64,000 nucleotides of DNA from Gossypium raimondii (GCF_025698545.1 NC_068567.1:59401371-59465370); one strand, 5' to 3'. Shown: positions 22,475-36,949, numbered from the stretch's first letter. Program-made: numbers and translations. Notes: generated by a model not told the origin, from the letters alone.

Positions 22475-25356
22475 TTAACAACATTTGCATTTTAACTTGT
22501 TGATGCCGAGGAACAAAACCCTATAAAAAAACAACCATGGCAAAAAGTACCCCAAGATCAACCCACTTCGAGGTCGCCATTTCCACATGCCATATATCCT
22601 TGAACGCATCTTCCCCCGTTAAGATCATCGGCCTCGCCCCTCCACTTCCAACATTATTGTTATTATTATTATGATCATTCTCAAATCTCAACCCTTCAGA
22701 CTCGTTCTTTAACAATCTTTGGTAAGCATACTTGTGGAAAGCAATGTGGTGTAAAGGGTATTTCAGCACTGGCTTTGGAAGATCGGCCGGTGATCGGAAG
22801 AATCCGACGACCAACATCATTATACCTTGAATCCCAGCACCCACTATGTTTCACGTAAGGAAATTGGGTACCAAACTGGCAACGACCATCATTAAGCTCT
22901 CGATCAGCATCATAGAAGCAAATAAGGTGGATATAGAGAAAAAGAAGTGTTGAAACCCTTTTTGAAGACCCGGAATGTAATAACAGATGGTGCCTGGGAT
23001 TAGTGAAATTACTATCAGGAAGGGAATAGCCGAAATGGTGTTGGCTAAGACGAAAGCAATGATACCGTAGTGCCCGTTTAACCTTTCTCGTTCGAACACC
23101 TGAATATTGAACACAAACATATACATATAATGGAGGAGTTAATAGCTTAAAAAAAAAAGGAAGCGAATTTATTTAGGGTTTAGGTATTACAGACCTTCAT
23201 TTCCTCCACAAAAGAAGGGAATCCACCTACGGTCATGAAGGTCAGAATTGCAGTTACAAACAAAAGCAATGCACCTCTTGCCTGATTATTCAAATTTTAT
23301 AAAACTACTGTTTTAGGATAACAGTCCGTCATTCTCAAACTGAACCATAAATTTGAAAAAGGGTAACCTTAAATTTATTTGTCAAGGAAAAACAAAAGCA
23401 TTTTAAAATTATGGTGACTTTTAAAATTAGGGTTTAGGGTTTATGAAGAGTTTTGGCATATCTACCATAGAAATTTAGCATGAGGAGTAGAATTGCAGCT
23501 GGTTTCTGGGTTACCTGGATTGAACCGTAGCTGAGGCCGAGGTTGTTAAACAGGACGGCGAGGGTTAAAGCCAATGCAATATAGACAGCTAGACGCCATC
23601 TATAGTAACCTGGATCTCGATACATGTTAATGAAAGATCTTCTAGTAAGAACATGACACTGGGTAAAGAAGGTTACATGTCTTTTCTCCTTCTCCACTGC
23701 TCTGCTGTGCTGAAGTGAAATCCATAGAGTCCAACATGTGTTATTGTAATCTTTCCCCCCAAAAAACAGAAAGTGCCTTTTTGGAGACAGATTGCAAACC
23801 TGTTTACAAATTTGAGCTATCTCTGTCTGAGCATGTTGGAATATATCAGAAGACTTGTATGAGTTCACCAGAATGTTGATTACTTCCTCGGTGGGGATTT
23901 CATTAACGAAGCCTTCCTTAATATCCTAATGAGCAGAGAAGCAAACAATATTTATATATTTTAATTTCATCAAATATTCCTTAACTATGCTTAGATTTTA
24001 GATTTTAAATTTGATGTCTAATCAACACCTAATCATTAATTTAAGTATTTTATTACAACCTTTTAAAATTTAAAGATTTAGAATTTGATTAGGTGGAATT
24101 AACCCTATATTTAATGCTAAAAAATATCTCCAATGGAGTTTATGGGAAACATCTACGTACCTTGTCGAAATCCTTGTTAATGGTTTTGAGAAAATGATCC
24201 GATGGATTCTGAAGAGTCGGGCAAGGGAATCCATTGGAAGCAAAGAACTACACATTCAAACTCAAAATAGGTGATTCTAAACTTCATTCTTCTTCTAGTT
24301 CCATCGTGTAAATCACAAAATAATGCGAAAAACAAAGATGAATAATGCGAAAAACAAAGATGGGGTTACCTCGTTTGCAGCTGAAAGTGTACCAAAGTAC
24401 ACAGTTTTGCCTGCAGATAGAAGAAAAAGACTGAAATAACTGAAACACTTCAATGCTAGGCTGATGGATGGATGCGATGATTGTTCTTCGAACCCCATCT
24501 CTTCGATTCAGGCTGGCAATGCTTCTCATCACATGATACGAACCTGCACTATCAAGTATCAAGCCCACTGGTGGGTTCATCAAGGAACAAAAGCTTAGGG
24601 CGTGTTAATATTTCAATGCAAATGCTAAGTCTCCTCTTTTCGCCACCGCTTAGCCCGTTATTTGCCCCACCGACCCTTGTATTCATGGCGTCTTGCTGTC
24701 CCATTTCTCTGATCGTCGTTTCATCTCTTTGTTTCTTTTCTGACCTCGATATGGTATCCGGTAACTGCAGCTGAGCCGAGTAGTATACGGCTTCGGTTAC
24801 GGTCAAGGTATGAATCAGTGGTTCATCTTGTGTTACGTATGCCTGTTAAAGAAATGAGAACAAACCAAGATGGCGATTAATGTTTGATTTTGATTTTTGG
24901 ATTTGATACATATTGAGTGTCATCGTTCCGATGTTCCATAACCCATGGTCTGTTTATGCCCATTGATAAGAATATCTCCTGCCTTCCTTGTGTGAGGATC
25001 CAATATCCCTGGAAAATGAAATAATGAAGTGAAAAACATTTTACATTGAAATGGTTTTCTTTGAGATTATAAAAAATGCATGGCTTACAACCTGCTAAGG
25101 CATTAAGAAGGGCGGACTTGCCACATCCTGAAGGACCCATTATAGCCAAGAACTCACCGGGACGTGCAAAGCCAGTCAGGCCCTGTAGGATTGGTCGACC
25201 ATTTTTACCATTAACAACTGTGACCCACAAATCCTTCCATGTTAAGAAAACGCCATCCTCGGCATCCGTGCTGCTACTTTTTCCTGTATGAATCCTTGGC
25301 GTTGAGTTAATGGATTCCATTTCTAATACAGCCTCGATCTCCGGTCTATCCTGCAT
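22475..25356 (-). pseudogene. ABCG half-transporter (WBC family, ABCG11/ABCG1-like), pseudogene
   Basis: Eight exons can be placed: 25092-25356, about 24930-25011, 24370-24842, 24161-24247, 23800-23925, 23515-23709, 23195-23281 and 22475-23099. They encode Walker A 'GPSGCGKS', the '[14 protein letters not shown]' Q-loop region, signature 'GLSGGEKRR', Walker B '[12 protein letters not shown]' and H-loop 'SIHQPS'. The ABC2 membrane domain follows, with 'RRSFINMYRD', 'GGFPSFVEEMK' and 'RERLNGHYG'. Relatives export cutin, wax or suberin lipids at the plasma membrane. Lesions: a 7-bp tandem duplication CTTGATA right after Walker B (24550-24563), a frame change after 'EVFQLF', an apparent loss of the exon 2 donor, an in-frame TGA at 22851-22853 after 'VPNFL', and a run of seven T's near 22530 that shifts the last 15 or so codons. 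With that many lesions it is almost surely dead. Confidence 0.88.
24320..24363. repeat. 22-bp tandem duplication in an ABCG intron
   Basis: The unit 'ataatgcgaaaaacaaagat' plus two bases occurs twice in direct succession, just inside the intron between the H-loop exon and the '[10 protein letters not shown]' exon. Both copies are identical, so it is recent. Confidence 0.7.
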
Positions 25357-25772
25357 GCTGCAACTGCATCAAATATTTATATCAATGGCGAGAAGATGAG
25401 TTTGGATTGTTGTTATTTGATGTGGGAAAAGAGATTTTACATTAGAAAACCAGATAAGACAATCCCACAAGATCTGTTAGAATCTGCATTGATTACACTT
25501 CACATTTAATGTTTCTCCGGTAAACACTTTATCCATAACAGCAATGCAGATGAAGGAGTTGATGCTTATATAGAATTTCTTTCGGGCAAAGGAACTTTTG
25601 TTTTAGTCAGTTCCGCCTTGATTCCAGCAATATCCGCCAATGCGTACCATTTCAGCACAAAACTGGAATACACAAATCTTTATTTCAAATTGATATACAT
25701 TAGCTGTTGCATAAATAATGTTGAAAAAATATAAATATTTTATTTTATTATTGTTTATAGTAATAAAAATTT
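25357..25772. other. Upstream region of the ABCG pseudogene
   Basis: This is the 5' flank of the minus-strand ABCG copy up to the edge of the TIR element. It is not strongly low-complexity and has no other gene. I could not place a promoter element with confidence. Confidence 0.3.
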
Positions 25773-27066
25773 GAGAAAACTATAGAATTAGTTATCCAAC
25801 TATTAGTATGTTTTTGTTTCGGTTATCCAATTATAAAAATTTTCAATTTAGTTACCAATATTTTAGATCATTTCTATTTAGTCACTTACATTTTAGATTG
25901 TTTCTATTTTGGTCACACTTTTCGTCAAATGGTTAACAGAATTGATGATGTGACCTTCTTTTAACTGATATAATAACTCATTTAGTCATCAATACTTGCA
26001 CGCTAATTTGATCTTCACACACATATAATTAAATATAAATTATATATTATGAAAAAGTAAAAAAAATAATTTTATTTATATAAATAATGTTATATGTGTT
26101 TAAATTTAATTATAATTATAAGGCTCAAATATGCATTTAGCCCCCTAAACTTGACACCTTCTCCCAAGTTAGTATTTATGATTTTTTTTGTCCCAAGTTG
26201 ATACTTGAATTTTCATTTCGTCAAGGGTTTTGATACTTTTTTGTAACTGTGTTAAATATAGGATATGTGACATTCTTAGGTTGTGACACGTGGCACTAAT
26301 GATGCCATAATCTAATTTTTATAAAAATATTTAAAATTTAAAATAATATATATATTATATAAATTTCTTAAAATATAAAAGAAATTATAAATATAAAATA
26401 TATGTATCTAAAATTTAAAAATACTACAAAATAAAAAAATCTTAAATTCAAGTTAGGAAAATAAAAACCCAAAAAGTTACATCTTTTTTGATTAAACTAC
26501 AAATAAATTAGATGAAGATAAATTTTACAATAAAATTAATGCTTAGAGATGGGTGCAGATTATTACACAATTCTTCAAGTGACAAGAATATAAAAGATGA
26601 TGATTTGAAAAAGGCTTATAGGAAGCTTTCTTGTTTATTTTTATTTGTTAATTACTTGATAGGTTTCACAGGAAAAATTGGGTTCCTCTATGCTATTAAC
26701 ACGATCATGGATGAAGTTTATAAAAATCATAAATTTATTGAGTTTTGGGTTTATCAAAATCACAAATTTACATGTAAGTTTATCAAGATTTAATTATATA
26801 AGTTTAATTATAATTATATTTAATTATATGTGTTTGAGGTTCAAATTGATAGAATTTGAAAATGTGAACAGTTAAATTTATTGAATTATTTAGAATTAGG
26901 ATTAAGTTGATAGAATTTGTTAGTATTAAGGATTAAATGTGTTATTATACCAGTTAGAAAAAGGCCACATCATTGCTTTCGTTAACCATTTAAAGGAGAG
27001 TAGTGATCAAAATAAAAATGATTTAAAACACGCTGATAGTTGAATGACTAATTCTATAGTTTACCC
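25773..27066. mobile_element. MULE-like TIR element carrying a DnaJ fragment (Pack-MULE-like)
   Basis: Imperfect inverted ends of about 40 bp face each other: left 'aaactatagaattagttatc', right (reversed) 'aaactatagaattagtcatt'. The flanking 9-mers TAAAAATTT (25764-25772) and TAAAACCTT (27067-27075) agree at seven of nine positions, as for an aged MULE target duplication. Inside lies a start of a DnaJ domain (26547-26632) with no transposase. The end type recalls the dispersed segments at 7915-8215 and 11115-11460. Capture of a host fragment by a non-autonomous MULE is inferred. Confidence 0.6.
26547..26632 (+). pseudogene. DnaJ (HSP40) N-terminal fragment
   Basis: One frame reads 'MGADYYTILQV' and the neighbouring frame 'DKNIKDDDLKKAYRKLS'. 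Together these are the start of a J domain, helix I and most of helix II. A single base is missing at the frame change. The sequence breaks off before the HPD motif, so no co-chaperone activity is possible. It sits inside the TIR element at 25773-27066 and has no J-domain continuation. Confidence 0.75.
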
Positions 27067-27075
27067 TAAAACCTT

Positions 27076-28455
27076 CAACTTCAATCAACTTCAATCGTTA
27101 AAGTTTGCCGACTTTCAATTTTAAGGTTTAAATTTTAAGTAGAAAATGGAATAAAGAATAAAAAAAGTAAAGAATTTATATAACGAGAAAATGAAAAGAA
27201 AAAAATCCTTCAAAGTTTCACGAACACAATTTTATGTATACATTTTATAAAATTATCATCTTATATGTTTAGAATGAGATGATTTTGTTGTGGATAATTT
27301 TATTGTTTAACGTGTAGAATGATCATTTTTCCTTTTTTATTTTATATTTAAAATTTATTTAATCTCGTTTATTTGATATTTGCAAATGTTTTTATATACA
27401 TATTAAACAATTTTCAAAAGTATTGATAAGTCCAAGATGGTATGCGAAAACAAACCATCACTAATACGTATCAATTTCAGTAAAAAAACGGTGCACCACC
27501 AGTGTAGCACTAACTACCTTAGGTCGTGCACCACTCACAGCTCATTTTGACGAAGTACTCCCACTTTGTTGAACAAACCGCTTTAAGCAATCGGGCTCTC
27601 CTCCCGTCTCAATTTCATTTTTACTAATTATTTTAATATTCTCAATTTAGACTTCAAATATGAAAATTATGGTTAAGGAGAAAAAATTAAAGAACTTAGG
27701 TTTTTTTATAGTACATTTTTACATTTTTATCTTTTTAATAGTTACATATATACATGCGTGAATGTAAATTTCAAATAATGAAGCAGGATAAATAATTATT
27801 ATAACCTCTACATACCCACTAAAAAAAATCGCCCTCACCCATATTTCTGTAGCTTGTAAAGAAGATCTGTTGAGAAGGCGAGTCCGTCGAAGATGAAGAT
27901 GGGCAGCGAGATAGTTTTCTTAGGTTTCTGTTAGGGGAAAGGGGTTTTTTAGGATTTTGAAATATGGCCAGTTTTGGTTCTTTTTGGGCCTTTGTTTTAG
28001 TTTAGGTGATTGTTTTTTACTTTAGTTTTTATTTGAACAAAATGCAGGCCATGTTTAATTAATAAAAGAAAAGAACATTAAATTTATCATTTTGCTTTTA
28101 TTCCGTAATATTATTTCACTTAACCAAATAAAATAGTCTCTACTCTCACTCTATTTCATTCTCACGTTTAAGCACTTAAGCACCACCATCATTGCAGCGG
28201 TAGAAATGGAGTCTAAGCAAAGCCTTAAAGGCCCATCGGGCCAAAACCATGAGCTTAGTGGCTTACATGACCCATGTAATTAACATCTTTTATGGATGGA
28301 TAAGATTTGGTGATAGTGAAGATTCTGTCGGTTTTCAGTTGATCTTTCAAACCATTATCCAGCCACTGGGAAAATGAACTCAACTAACGGTCACCGGAGA
28401 GTTGAAAACCAATGACCCATTTTCGTTTTCTCCATCTTCTTGTAGAGATTGAGAT
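27076..28455. other. Intergenic, upstream of the ABC4 gene
   Basis: AT-rich DNA with no coding sequence that I can support. The last 300 bases, containing 'ctactctcactctatttcat' around 28140 and C-rich phrases near 28230, are the likely promoter and leader of the phytyltransferase gene. A TATA box could not be assigned with confidence. Confidence 0.35.
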
Positions 28456-31260
28456 ATGTTGAAGCCATTGACGACAACGCTCAGCTCCTCGTGCTTAGGG
28501 TCAGGTGTACGGATACACCATGTATACTTCACAAAGCATGGTGACCTTATCAGGTGAATTTTTTTTTTTGTTTTTATTTTCTCTACAATGATGCAATATT
28601 GTTCATATAATTGATGGTTTTTGTTTAATCTTAGAATCTTTTATGGATTACCTGTTAACATACAGAAAATGCTCCTTCCCCACTTGAATTAGAATATTTT
28701 TTCCCTCAGGTCTTATGAAGGGTCTCGTTTTACAAAAACTTCCAAAGGTTCATTGCATTTCAATTCTGATGAACAAAATTTTTCCCGAATTGGAAGATTA
28801 AAAACCAGGTGCCAGCACCAGCAACATGTATTTCCCAACAATATAGCACACATTTCAGCTGATGGCACTCATCAAGACCAAAATGATGTTTCTAAAGCAA
28901 CATTGATATGGAGGGCAATTAAGTTGCCGATTTACTCTGTTGCTTTGGTTCCTTTGACTGTGAGCTTCTTTTAACATATGGAAGTTTTATGATAATGAAC
29001 TAGATTATTGAGATAGCTTAATTTTGACAGAATTCACTTGATTCCTTAGTTCTAATGTGATCTCAAACAGAAGTGTTATAGAGCATTAGTCAATATCTTG
29101 CAGTGGTCAAACGAAACGTTTGTATTATTGATTTATTCTCTTTCACCAATGTGTGTCTCTAGAATCTCATTCAATAACTTTTTGTGCAATATTTGTTTAT
29201 AATTTTGAGCAGGTAGGTGGTGCAGTTGCTTATTTGCAAACAGGCTTGTTTTCAGCTAGGCGTTATATGACACTCTTGGCTTCTTCCGTTCTTATTATTA
29301 CTTGGCTCAATTTAAGGTGAGCTATGGGGGTGGAAAGCTAGTAATCAGAGCAATGCTTAGGATGCTACTTAAAATATTTAAGTTTTGTGCATGTGCAGCA
29401 ATGATGTCTATGATTTTGATACCGGAGCAGACAAGAACAAAAAGGAATCAGTAGTAAATTTGGTTGGCAGGTAATCTTATTGCCAATGTGTATCTTCTTT
29501 TATTTCTCTACTATGTTTCCTGGTCATAAAAAGTTCTGTATTGTGCTTGTGAAAGCCGGTCAGGGCCCCTTATTGCTGCCTATTCGTCACTTGCCCTTGG
29601 CTTCATTGGGTTGACATGGGCATCTGCAGATGCAAGAAATATGCGTTCATTGTTGCTACTTGGTTGTGCAATCTTTTGTGGTTACGTATATCAGGTAGAG
29701 TGAATTTTCATTCATTTACACGAGGGGCAATATGGTTTTTTTCAATGATCACTTCCATCCAGATACTATAACATTTATGAGATCCCGATACATACTTAAC
29801 ATCAGGTTCTATTGCAGTGCCCACCATTTCGGTTAAGTTACCAAGGATTGGGAGAGCCCTTGTGCTTTGCAGCGTTTGGCCCATTTGCTACCACTGCTTT
29901 CTACTTGTTACTGGGCAGCACAAGGTTGCTTACTGAAAACTAATGCAGAATTTCTAGATTTCAATTTTGTTTTCCTTCAATACATTAATTTTGGGTGATT
30001 TTGGCAGGGAGATAATCTTCCTCCCCTTGACACACACCGTTCTTTCTGCATCGGTGCTCGTAGGCTTGACGACTACCCTTATTCTGTTCTGTAGCCATTT
30101 TCATCAGGTTAATATTTCTCGGTCTTTTTGTGTGGGACAATTCACAAACTCATCATAGGTTTTATATGAATGACATGATTTTCGTTTATCTCAGATTGAA
30201 GAAGATATCGCCGTCGGGAAAATGTCACCTTTGGTATGTACACTCCATCAAGTATTGTGGTTTTTTCTCCGTTGCAGAGGCAGAAAAAAGAAATTTATTT
30301 CTATCACTTGGATTGCAGGTAAAGATGGGCACTGAGAGAGGTTCAATGGTTGTGAAAGGGGCAGTCTTAACACTCTATTCTCTTTTATTTAGTCTTGGTC
30401 TATGCAAAGCTCTTCCACTAACTTGCATTGTAAGTAAAAGGTTAAAATTGATTTAAGAAAATGAATTTAATCTGCTTGATGCTAAAATACTTGATGGTTC
30501 ATAAGTATGCATATTGTAACTGTTTGTGCTTGTGTTGGTTTTATCTAGGTGCTTTGTGCCTTGACCTTACCTATAGGGAAACTGGTGGTTAACTTTGTTG
30601 AAGAGAACCACAAGGTATGCTGTTAAACTTGCTTGATAAAGATTACCGATTTCAACAACCTTGTCTTTGGGTGGTGATTTGATCCATGAATTAGTACAAA
30701 TCAATTGAATTGGGATAAAGAGAAAAATCAACTGAGCCAAAGTTTCATCTGATTGGGTCATGTTCTTTTAGTTGTCTAATCATTTTTATTTTTTAATATT
30801 TTATTTACTTGAAACCGAACTGGCAGTGGGACTGAAAACCGCATCGACCACTGGTCCTATTCATAAAACAAAGAGATTAAAAAGTTTGCATTGGCATTTA
30901 AGGTCTAGAGTTTAAGTCTTGGCAGCATCCACACCCCCTTCAATTTGAAAAAATAAAAAAAGGAAACCCTACCCTAAGAATAGAGAAAGGGTTGCAGATA
31001 CCGTGGTTAAAATCCTAGACCTGTTGGATGCTGGGGTTTGAACCGTAAGCCTAATGAATGCTGAGATTTGAACTGTAAGCCTAATGAATGCTGAGATTTG
31101 AACATCTTAACATTAACCAACCGAAAATTCTGATTGAAATTCTTTCTTACAGGACAAAGGGATGATCTTCATGGCAAAATATTATTGTGTGAGGTTGCAT
31201 GCTTTATTTGGAGCTGCAATGACTGCAGGGTTGGTCTCAGCTAGGATACTTGTTAAATGA
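28456..31260 (+). CDS. ABC4: 2-carboxy-1,4-naphthoquinone phytyltransferase, chloroplast (MenA/ABC4 type)
   Basis: Eleven exons: 28456-28553, 28710-28959, 29213-29316, 29399-29470, 29556-29694, 29818-29924, 30008-30107, 30195-30233, 30319-30429, 30549-30614 and 31153-31260. All have GT/AG edges and consistent phases, giving about 397 residues, close to the Arabidopsis protein. A Ser/Thr-rich transit peptide starts 'MLKPLTTTLSSS'. The UbiA prenyltransferase core follows: 'WRAIKLPIYSVALVPLTV', the Asp-rich motif 'NDVYDFDTGADKNK', then 'CPPFRLSYQGLGEPLCF', 'FCSHFHQ' and 'MAKYYCVRLHALFGAA', with about eight hydrophobic spans. It attaches the phytyl chain to 1,4-dihydroxy-2-naphthoate in phylloquinone (vitamin K1) synthesis, needed for photosystem I. 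The start was chosen because it alone gives a transit peptide in phase with exon 2. No lesions were seen. Confidence 0.93.
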
Positions 31261-31819
31261 TATGTTCACAGCTTCCAATTCAGTTTTTCCTTACATCACT
31301 CCTCACATAAGTAGTTTTGGTTGCATTCAACTCTAACAAGGCTGGACATTAAGAGCTTTTTGCCACCTGGAACCTGTGTACTCTGAAGCAATCAGGAAAT
31401 TCAAAAATCATTTATCTTTTCTCGCCCTACTCAAAAAGAGGTCAAAAGTGAAAGTACTCAAATATTGGATAAAAAGAATCACTTAGGTATCAGGAGTAGA
31501 ATTCTGATGAGGGAAAACTCAATATTGAGGACGGCATGCGTGCGACACATAATAACATATATTTATACTATAAGGCTACAATTTAAACACAATAAACAGA
31601 TCTGCCATGCCAAAGGAGCACATCCTCAAGGCATAAGTGTAGACCACATAAAATAACATAATAGATAGGATACCAAACTCAGAATTCACAAAAAAGCCTA
31701 AGCTAACTCTGGGTCTTCACTATTCAAAATATCTAATACTAGGCAAAACGATCGGCATATAACACTACAAAAACCAAGTACTGACAAGGCCCACTGTTTA
31801 TCAAAACTTAAAAAGCAGT
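31261..31819. other. Convergent spacer between ABC4 and the RPS6 copy
   Basis: This holds the presumed 3' untranslated region of ABC4 on the plus strand and of the S6 copy on the minus strand. The two genes converge. No further gene was seen; the small open frame at 31465-31656 has no recognisable domain. Confidence 0.4.
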
Positions 31820-32850
31820 CTAAGCCACAACAGAAGGCTTAGAAGCAGCAGAGAGCTTGGAACTCCTCTTTGCTAAACTCTCACTACCGCGCTCCCTCTG
31901 CTCCTTCAACCTCATGGCAAGCAATTTCTGGTACTCAGCTGCCTCAGCCTTGGCCTTTGTAATTCTTTTCTTCTTCTCTGCAATTCTAGTTAGCTTCCTC
32001 TGGAGTGTCAATGGAGTTGCCAACCTCTGGATTTTTGGAGCTTTACTGACCTTCTTGCCTGCAAAACCAGAAAAGTTATCAGCAAGTAATATTTACAATC
32101 AAGAAATCATCATTTTCACCAAGCCTATATGATTCCAGCTGAAACCCAAAATCCAATATCCTACTTCCAGCATACACCACGCATGAGTAAATGGTAAAGC
32201 CAAACCTGTTTTAACTCCATAGGAAAGGTTGGCAATGGTGTGGCAAGTGAAGCATGCAAGTGCTACGTGCATACTCAACTTTAACAATGTTAGAAAGCTA
32301 TGGTTGGGCACACTGACAGGAACATCGGGAACAGACAGTGACGATAACAGAAGAAACCCTCACAAAATTCTACCCTATTTCTTTGCACATTAAGCACTGT
32401 GTTATGGTCTAGAAAACAAGTTTATACGTCAGAGGAGACCATTTCATCATAAGAAAATAATTGGAGAATGTTTACATCGCTATCGTAACATAAAACAGCC
32501 ACCTAGTCTCTTACATCTTGTGGCCATCCATTACAAAGGAAAAAGAAACTTTACCAGATTTTGTTGTGAAAGTCCTCCTGTAACTGTTGACGTACTTCCG
32601 GACATCATCTTCTTTGGACAAGTTAAAGAGCTTCCTAATCTTGGATGCCCTCTTTGGACCTCTCATCCTTGTCTTTTCAGTGTCAGTCAGCCCAGGCAAT
32701 TCATTCTCACCCTTCTTCACTACAACCAAGTTCAAAACAGACAGGTCATGGCTAACAATGCATCCACGAACAGACTTCCTTCTTCTCCCCCCATTACGCC
32801 TTCCATATCCCCGGAAGCGAGGGGTGCCTGCTCAAGCACCATAAACGCAA
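31820..32850 (-). pseudogene. 40S ribosomal protein S6 (eS6), 5'-truncated copy
   Basis: Two exons remain. 32555 to about 32850 reads '[20 protein letters not shown]', '[20 protein letters not shown]' and '[20 protein letters not shown]'. The other, 31820-32058, reads '[20 protein letters not shown]' through a charged helix to a C-terminus ending 'SKPSVVA'. The intron between them is kept, so this is not a retrocopy. The first 80 or so residues of S6, beginning 'MKFNVANP' in the family, are not found upstream to 33080. Normally conserved positions differ (Cys to Arg in 'TPCFRG', Glu to Gly after 'GRRNG'). S6 is the small-subunit target of TOR/S6K signalling; this copy cannot make it without its N-terminus. 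It could be a pseudogene, or its first exons may lie beyond a rearrangement. Confidence 0.85.
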
Positions 32851-32999
32851 TCAAGCTCCAATTCTGCAGAGGAAGACATGAAGGCAAAAACCTAGATTCC
32901 AAGTGAGACACCAAGAAATAGAGATCATAATGGTAAGGCAAAAGAAAATCAAATAACCAAGTCATGTATGATTAGAAACATGCTGTTACGTTTCCCCAC

Positions 33000-33825
33000 G
33001 TTTTGTTTGGCAGTAACAGAGAGACAGAGGTTGAAGGAAGAAGGTGGAAACATGGAGAGTTGAGCCGCAAAGGAAGTCAGAAAGAACAAAGAAAAAGAAA
33101 AAGAAATTCTAAAAATTTCAAGTCAGTTTTCCGTAAAAAAATTTAATAGCAACTAAGACCAAAATATTTAATTTTAAAAAATTTAGTAACTAAATTAAAA
33201 AATTTAATAATTGAGTGATGAAAATAGAATGAAATTTAGTTAGTTTTTATAAAAAAGGAATATTTAATTTAATTTCTTTAATCTATATAACTATATACAA
33301 GTGGAATACCTCTATTTTTTTGTATTTTATAGAAGAATGGTATAACCAATATAGTAAACACATCACATTTTAAAGGAAGGACGTAGGTTGAGACGATATT
33401 ATTAATTGGGATAATTAATATAGATCGTAGAATAACATAAAAAATAAACTTACATAAACTCAAAAAAAAACAATAAATAAAATATTGTTTTAAATGAAAT
33501 TGGAAAGAAAACATAAAATTGATTCTTAAAGTAGCAGCGTCGTAACGTAGGGTCAATATATACCTAATTGATAAGATATTGATATTTTAAGATTTAATTT
33601 AAAATAATTTAAAGTTTGGGACTAATTTGGAATTTAAGTGGTAAGTTAAGACATCTGATACAATTAATCCAAAAATATATTAAATGTATAACCTAAAAAT
33701 TCCATTAAAGTCCCTCTGGTAACATCCAAGGCAAGAACTCTCATTTCGTTTCTCCACAACTCAAACCTCTCAAATCTTTTTCAGTTTTCATTTCCCCATC
33801 CAAACGACGCCCTAAACCAAAAGTC
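33000..33825. other. Intergenic and 14-3-3 upstream region
   Basis: AT-rich DNA without a supported gene. The C-rich stretch from 33760 to 33825 is the likely leader of the 14-3-3 gene. Nothing else was recognised. Confidence 0.3.
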
Positions 33826-35564
<1,739 letters not shown>

Positions 35565-36940
35565 AGTCTCTAATCTTCATGGTAGTGTTTTACTTCTCTG
35601 GTTGTTTTTGTATGGAGAAGTTGCGTGGTCCTACTATCGTCTTCAATTACTTGTTTTTAGTAGATCAGGCCTCAATTTATGAACCTTGGAAGTACTCCTA
35701 AGAATTTCTTAGTGTTTCACTGGTTATTGTTTTTGAGTTTGAAGCCTTCTAGCTTTTGTAATGGCAGTGAAGTTATGTGCACACTTTCTTAATTGTTTTC
35801 ACGACAATAATGGAGCTGATGGTTGAGATATTTTCTATGCTTAAGGTTTGAAATTTGTTTTCTTCGAATTCTCCGTTCGATATTGATATAGCTTTTGTTG
35901 TTTTACCACAGGGAATATGCTTGCATCTCTTTATCCCCTTGTCCCTTATATTTCAATTGATGCCAATATATATTTGTCATTGGCTTCATCTACTAGCTTG
36001 CTCTAAACTTATATGCTTGTCTCGAGATTCTTCTTGGTCGAGTATGCACCATGAAAGATGATTACCTGGAGATTAAAACATGCTGCAAAACAGGTGTTCA
36101 TTGGTTTTTAATGCAATTTTTGAATCAATTAATCTTATGGTTATTATTGTAGATTTGCTTTGCTTGCTGGTCCTTAGTTTCATCCATGCCTCTCCCTATC
36201 TTCTCCCTCTTTGTATTTTGGTTGCAATTTACAAAGGAATGGTCCAAAATTCAAATAGTTTTGCAATTTGATTATGACAAATAAATGGGAAACTTTATGC
36301 TATGGCCCATAGTCAGAGACTTAATTATTAAGCCATGGGAAGAAGGTACCAATCAATTTGTGATCGCTTTCAACTTGTCTTTTTCTTGGTTAGGAATGGG
36401 AATAGGAATAGGAATAGGAATAGGAATAGGAATTGGAATCCCATTGCTTAGTTGCACAAATAATGGTCGAGCCCACCTATGCCATCTGTCGTTCACTGTA
36501 ACCACACAAAATCAGACGTCTAGCAGAACCGTTCTTAGTGCTTCAACTATCCTCGGGAAGCTTGATTGGTTAATTTTCTACACAACTACACATCAAAATT
36601 TGTATAATATAGACTATTAATATATTATAAAATTCATATAAAAAATCTATAATCCTTAGGGTTAATGCTCTATTTGGAATTTGAATTTGTGCTTAGGAGG
36701 TTCCAAGCTTTATCTGGTCTCAAGCTCAACTTGTGCCAAAGCAAGTTGTTTGGAGTGGGATTGGATAGCTTAGTGCGCAAGTGACCTCCATTATGCTGCA
36801 GGTTCGCTCCCATCATAGTATCTTGGATGACCCCTAGACACCATGAAAATTCCAACCATTTAGAAGTCTACCCTTCAAGGGTTCAAAACCAAGAAGGGTC
36901 ACTCTTGTTAGATCAACCTTGATATGTCTGCCGACTTATT
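35565..36940. other. 14-3-3 3' flank and intergenic DNA
   Basis: The first 300 bases are the probable 3' untranslated region. The rest is unremarkable AT-rich DNA except for the hexanucleotide run at 36393-36439. Short open frames here show no domains. Confidence 0.35.
36393..36439. repeat. Hexanucleotide microsatellite (GGAATA)n
   Basis: About seven imperfect units of GGAATA/GGAATG/GGAATT lie in direct succession. It is not the plant telomere repeat (TTTAGGG). It is useful only as a length-variable marker. Confidence 0.85.
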
Positions 36941-36949
36941 TATTTGTCA

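Noticed and set aside
36393-36439. Possible telomere-like repeat
   Set aside because: The unit is GGAATA, not TTTAGGG, and the array is under 50 bases.
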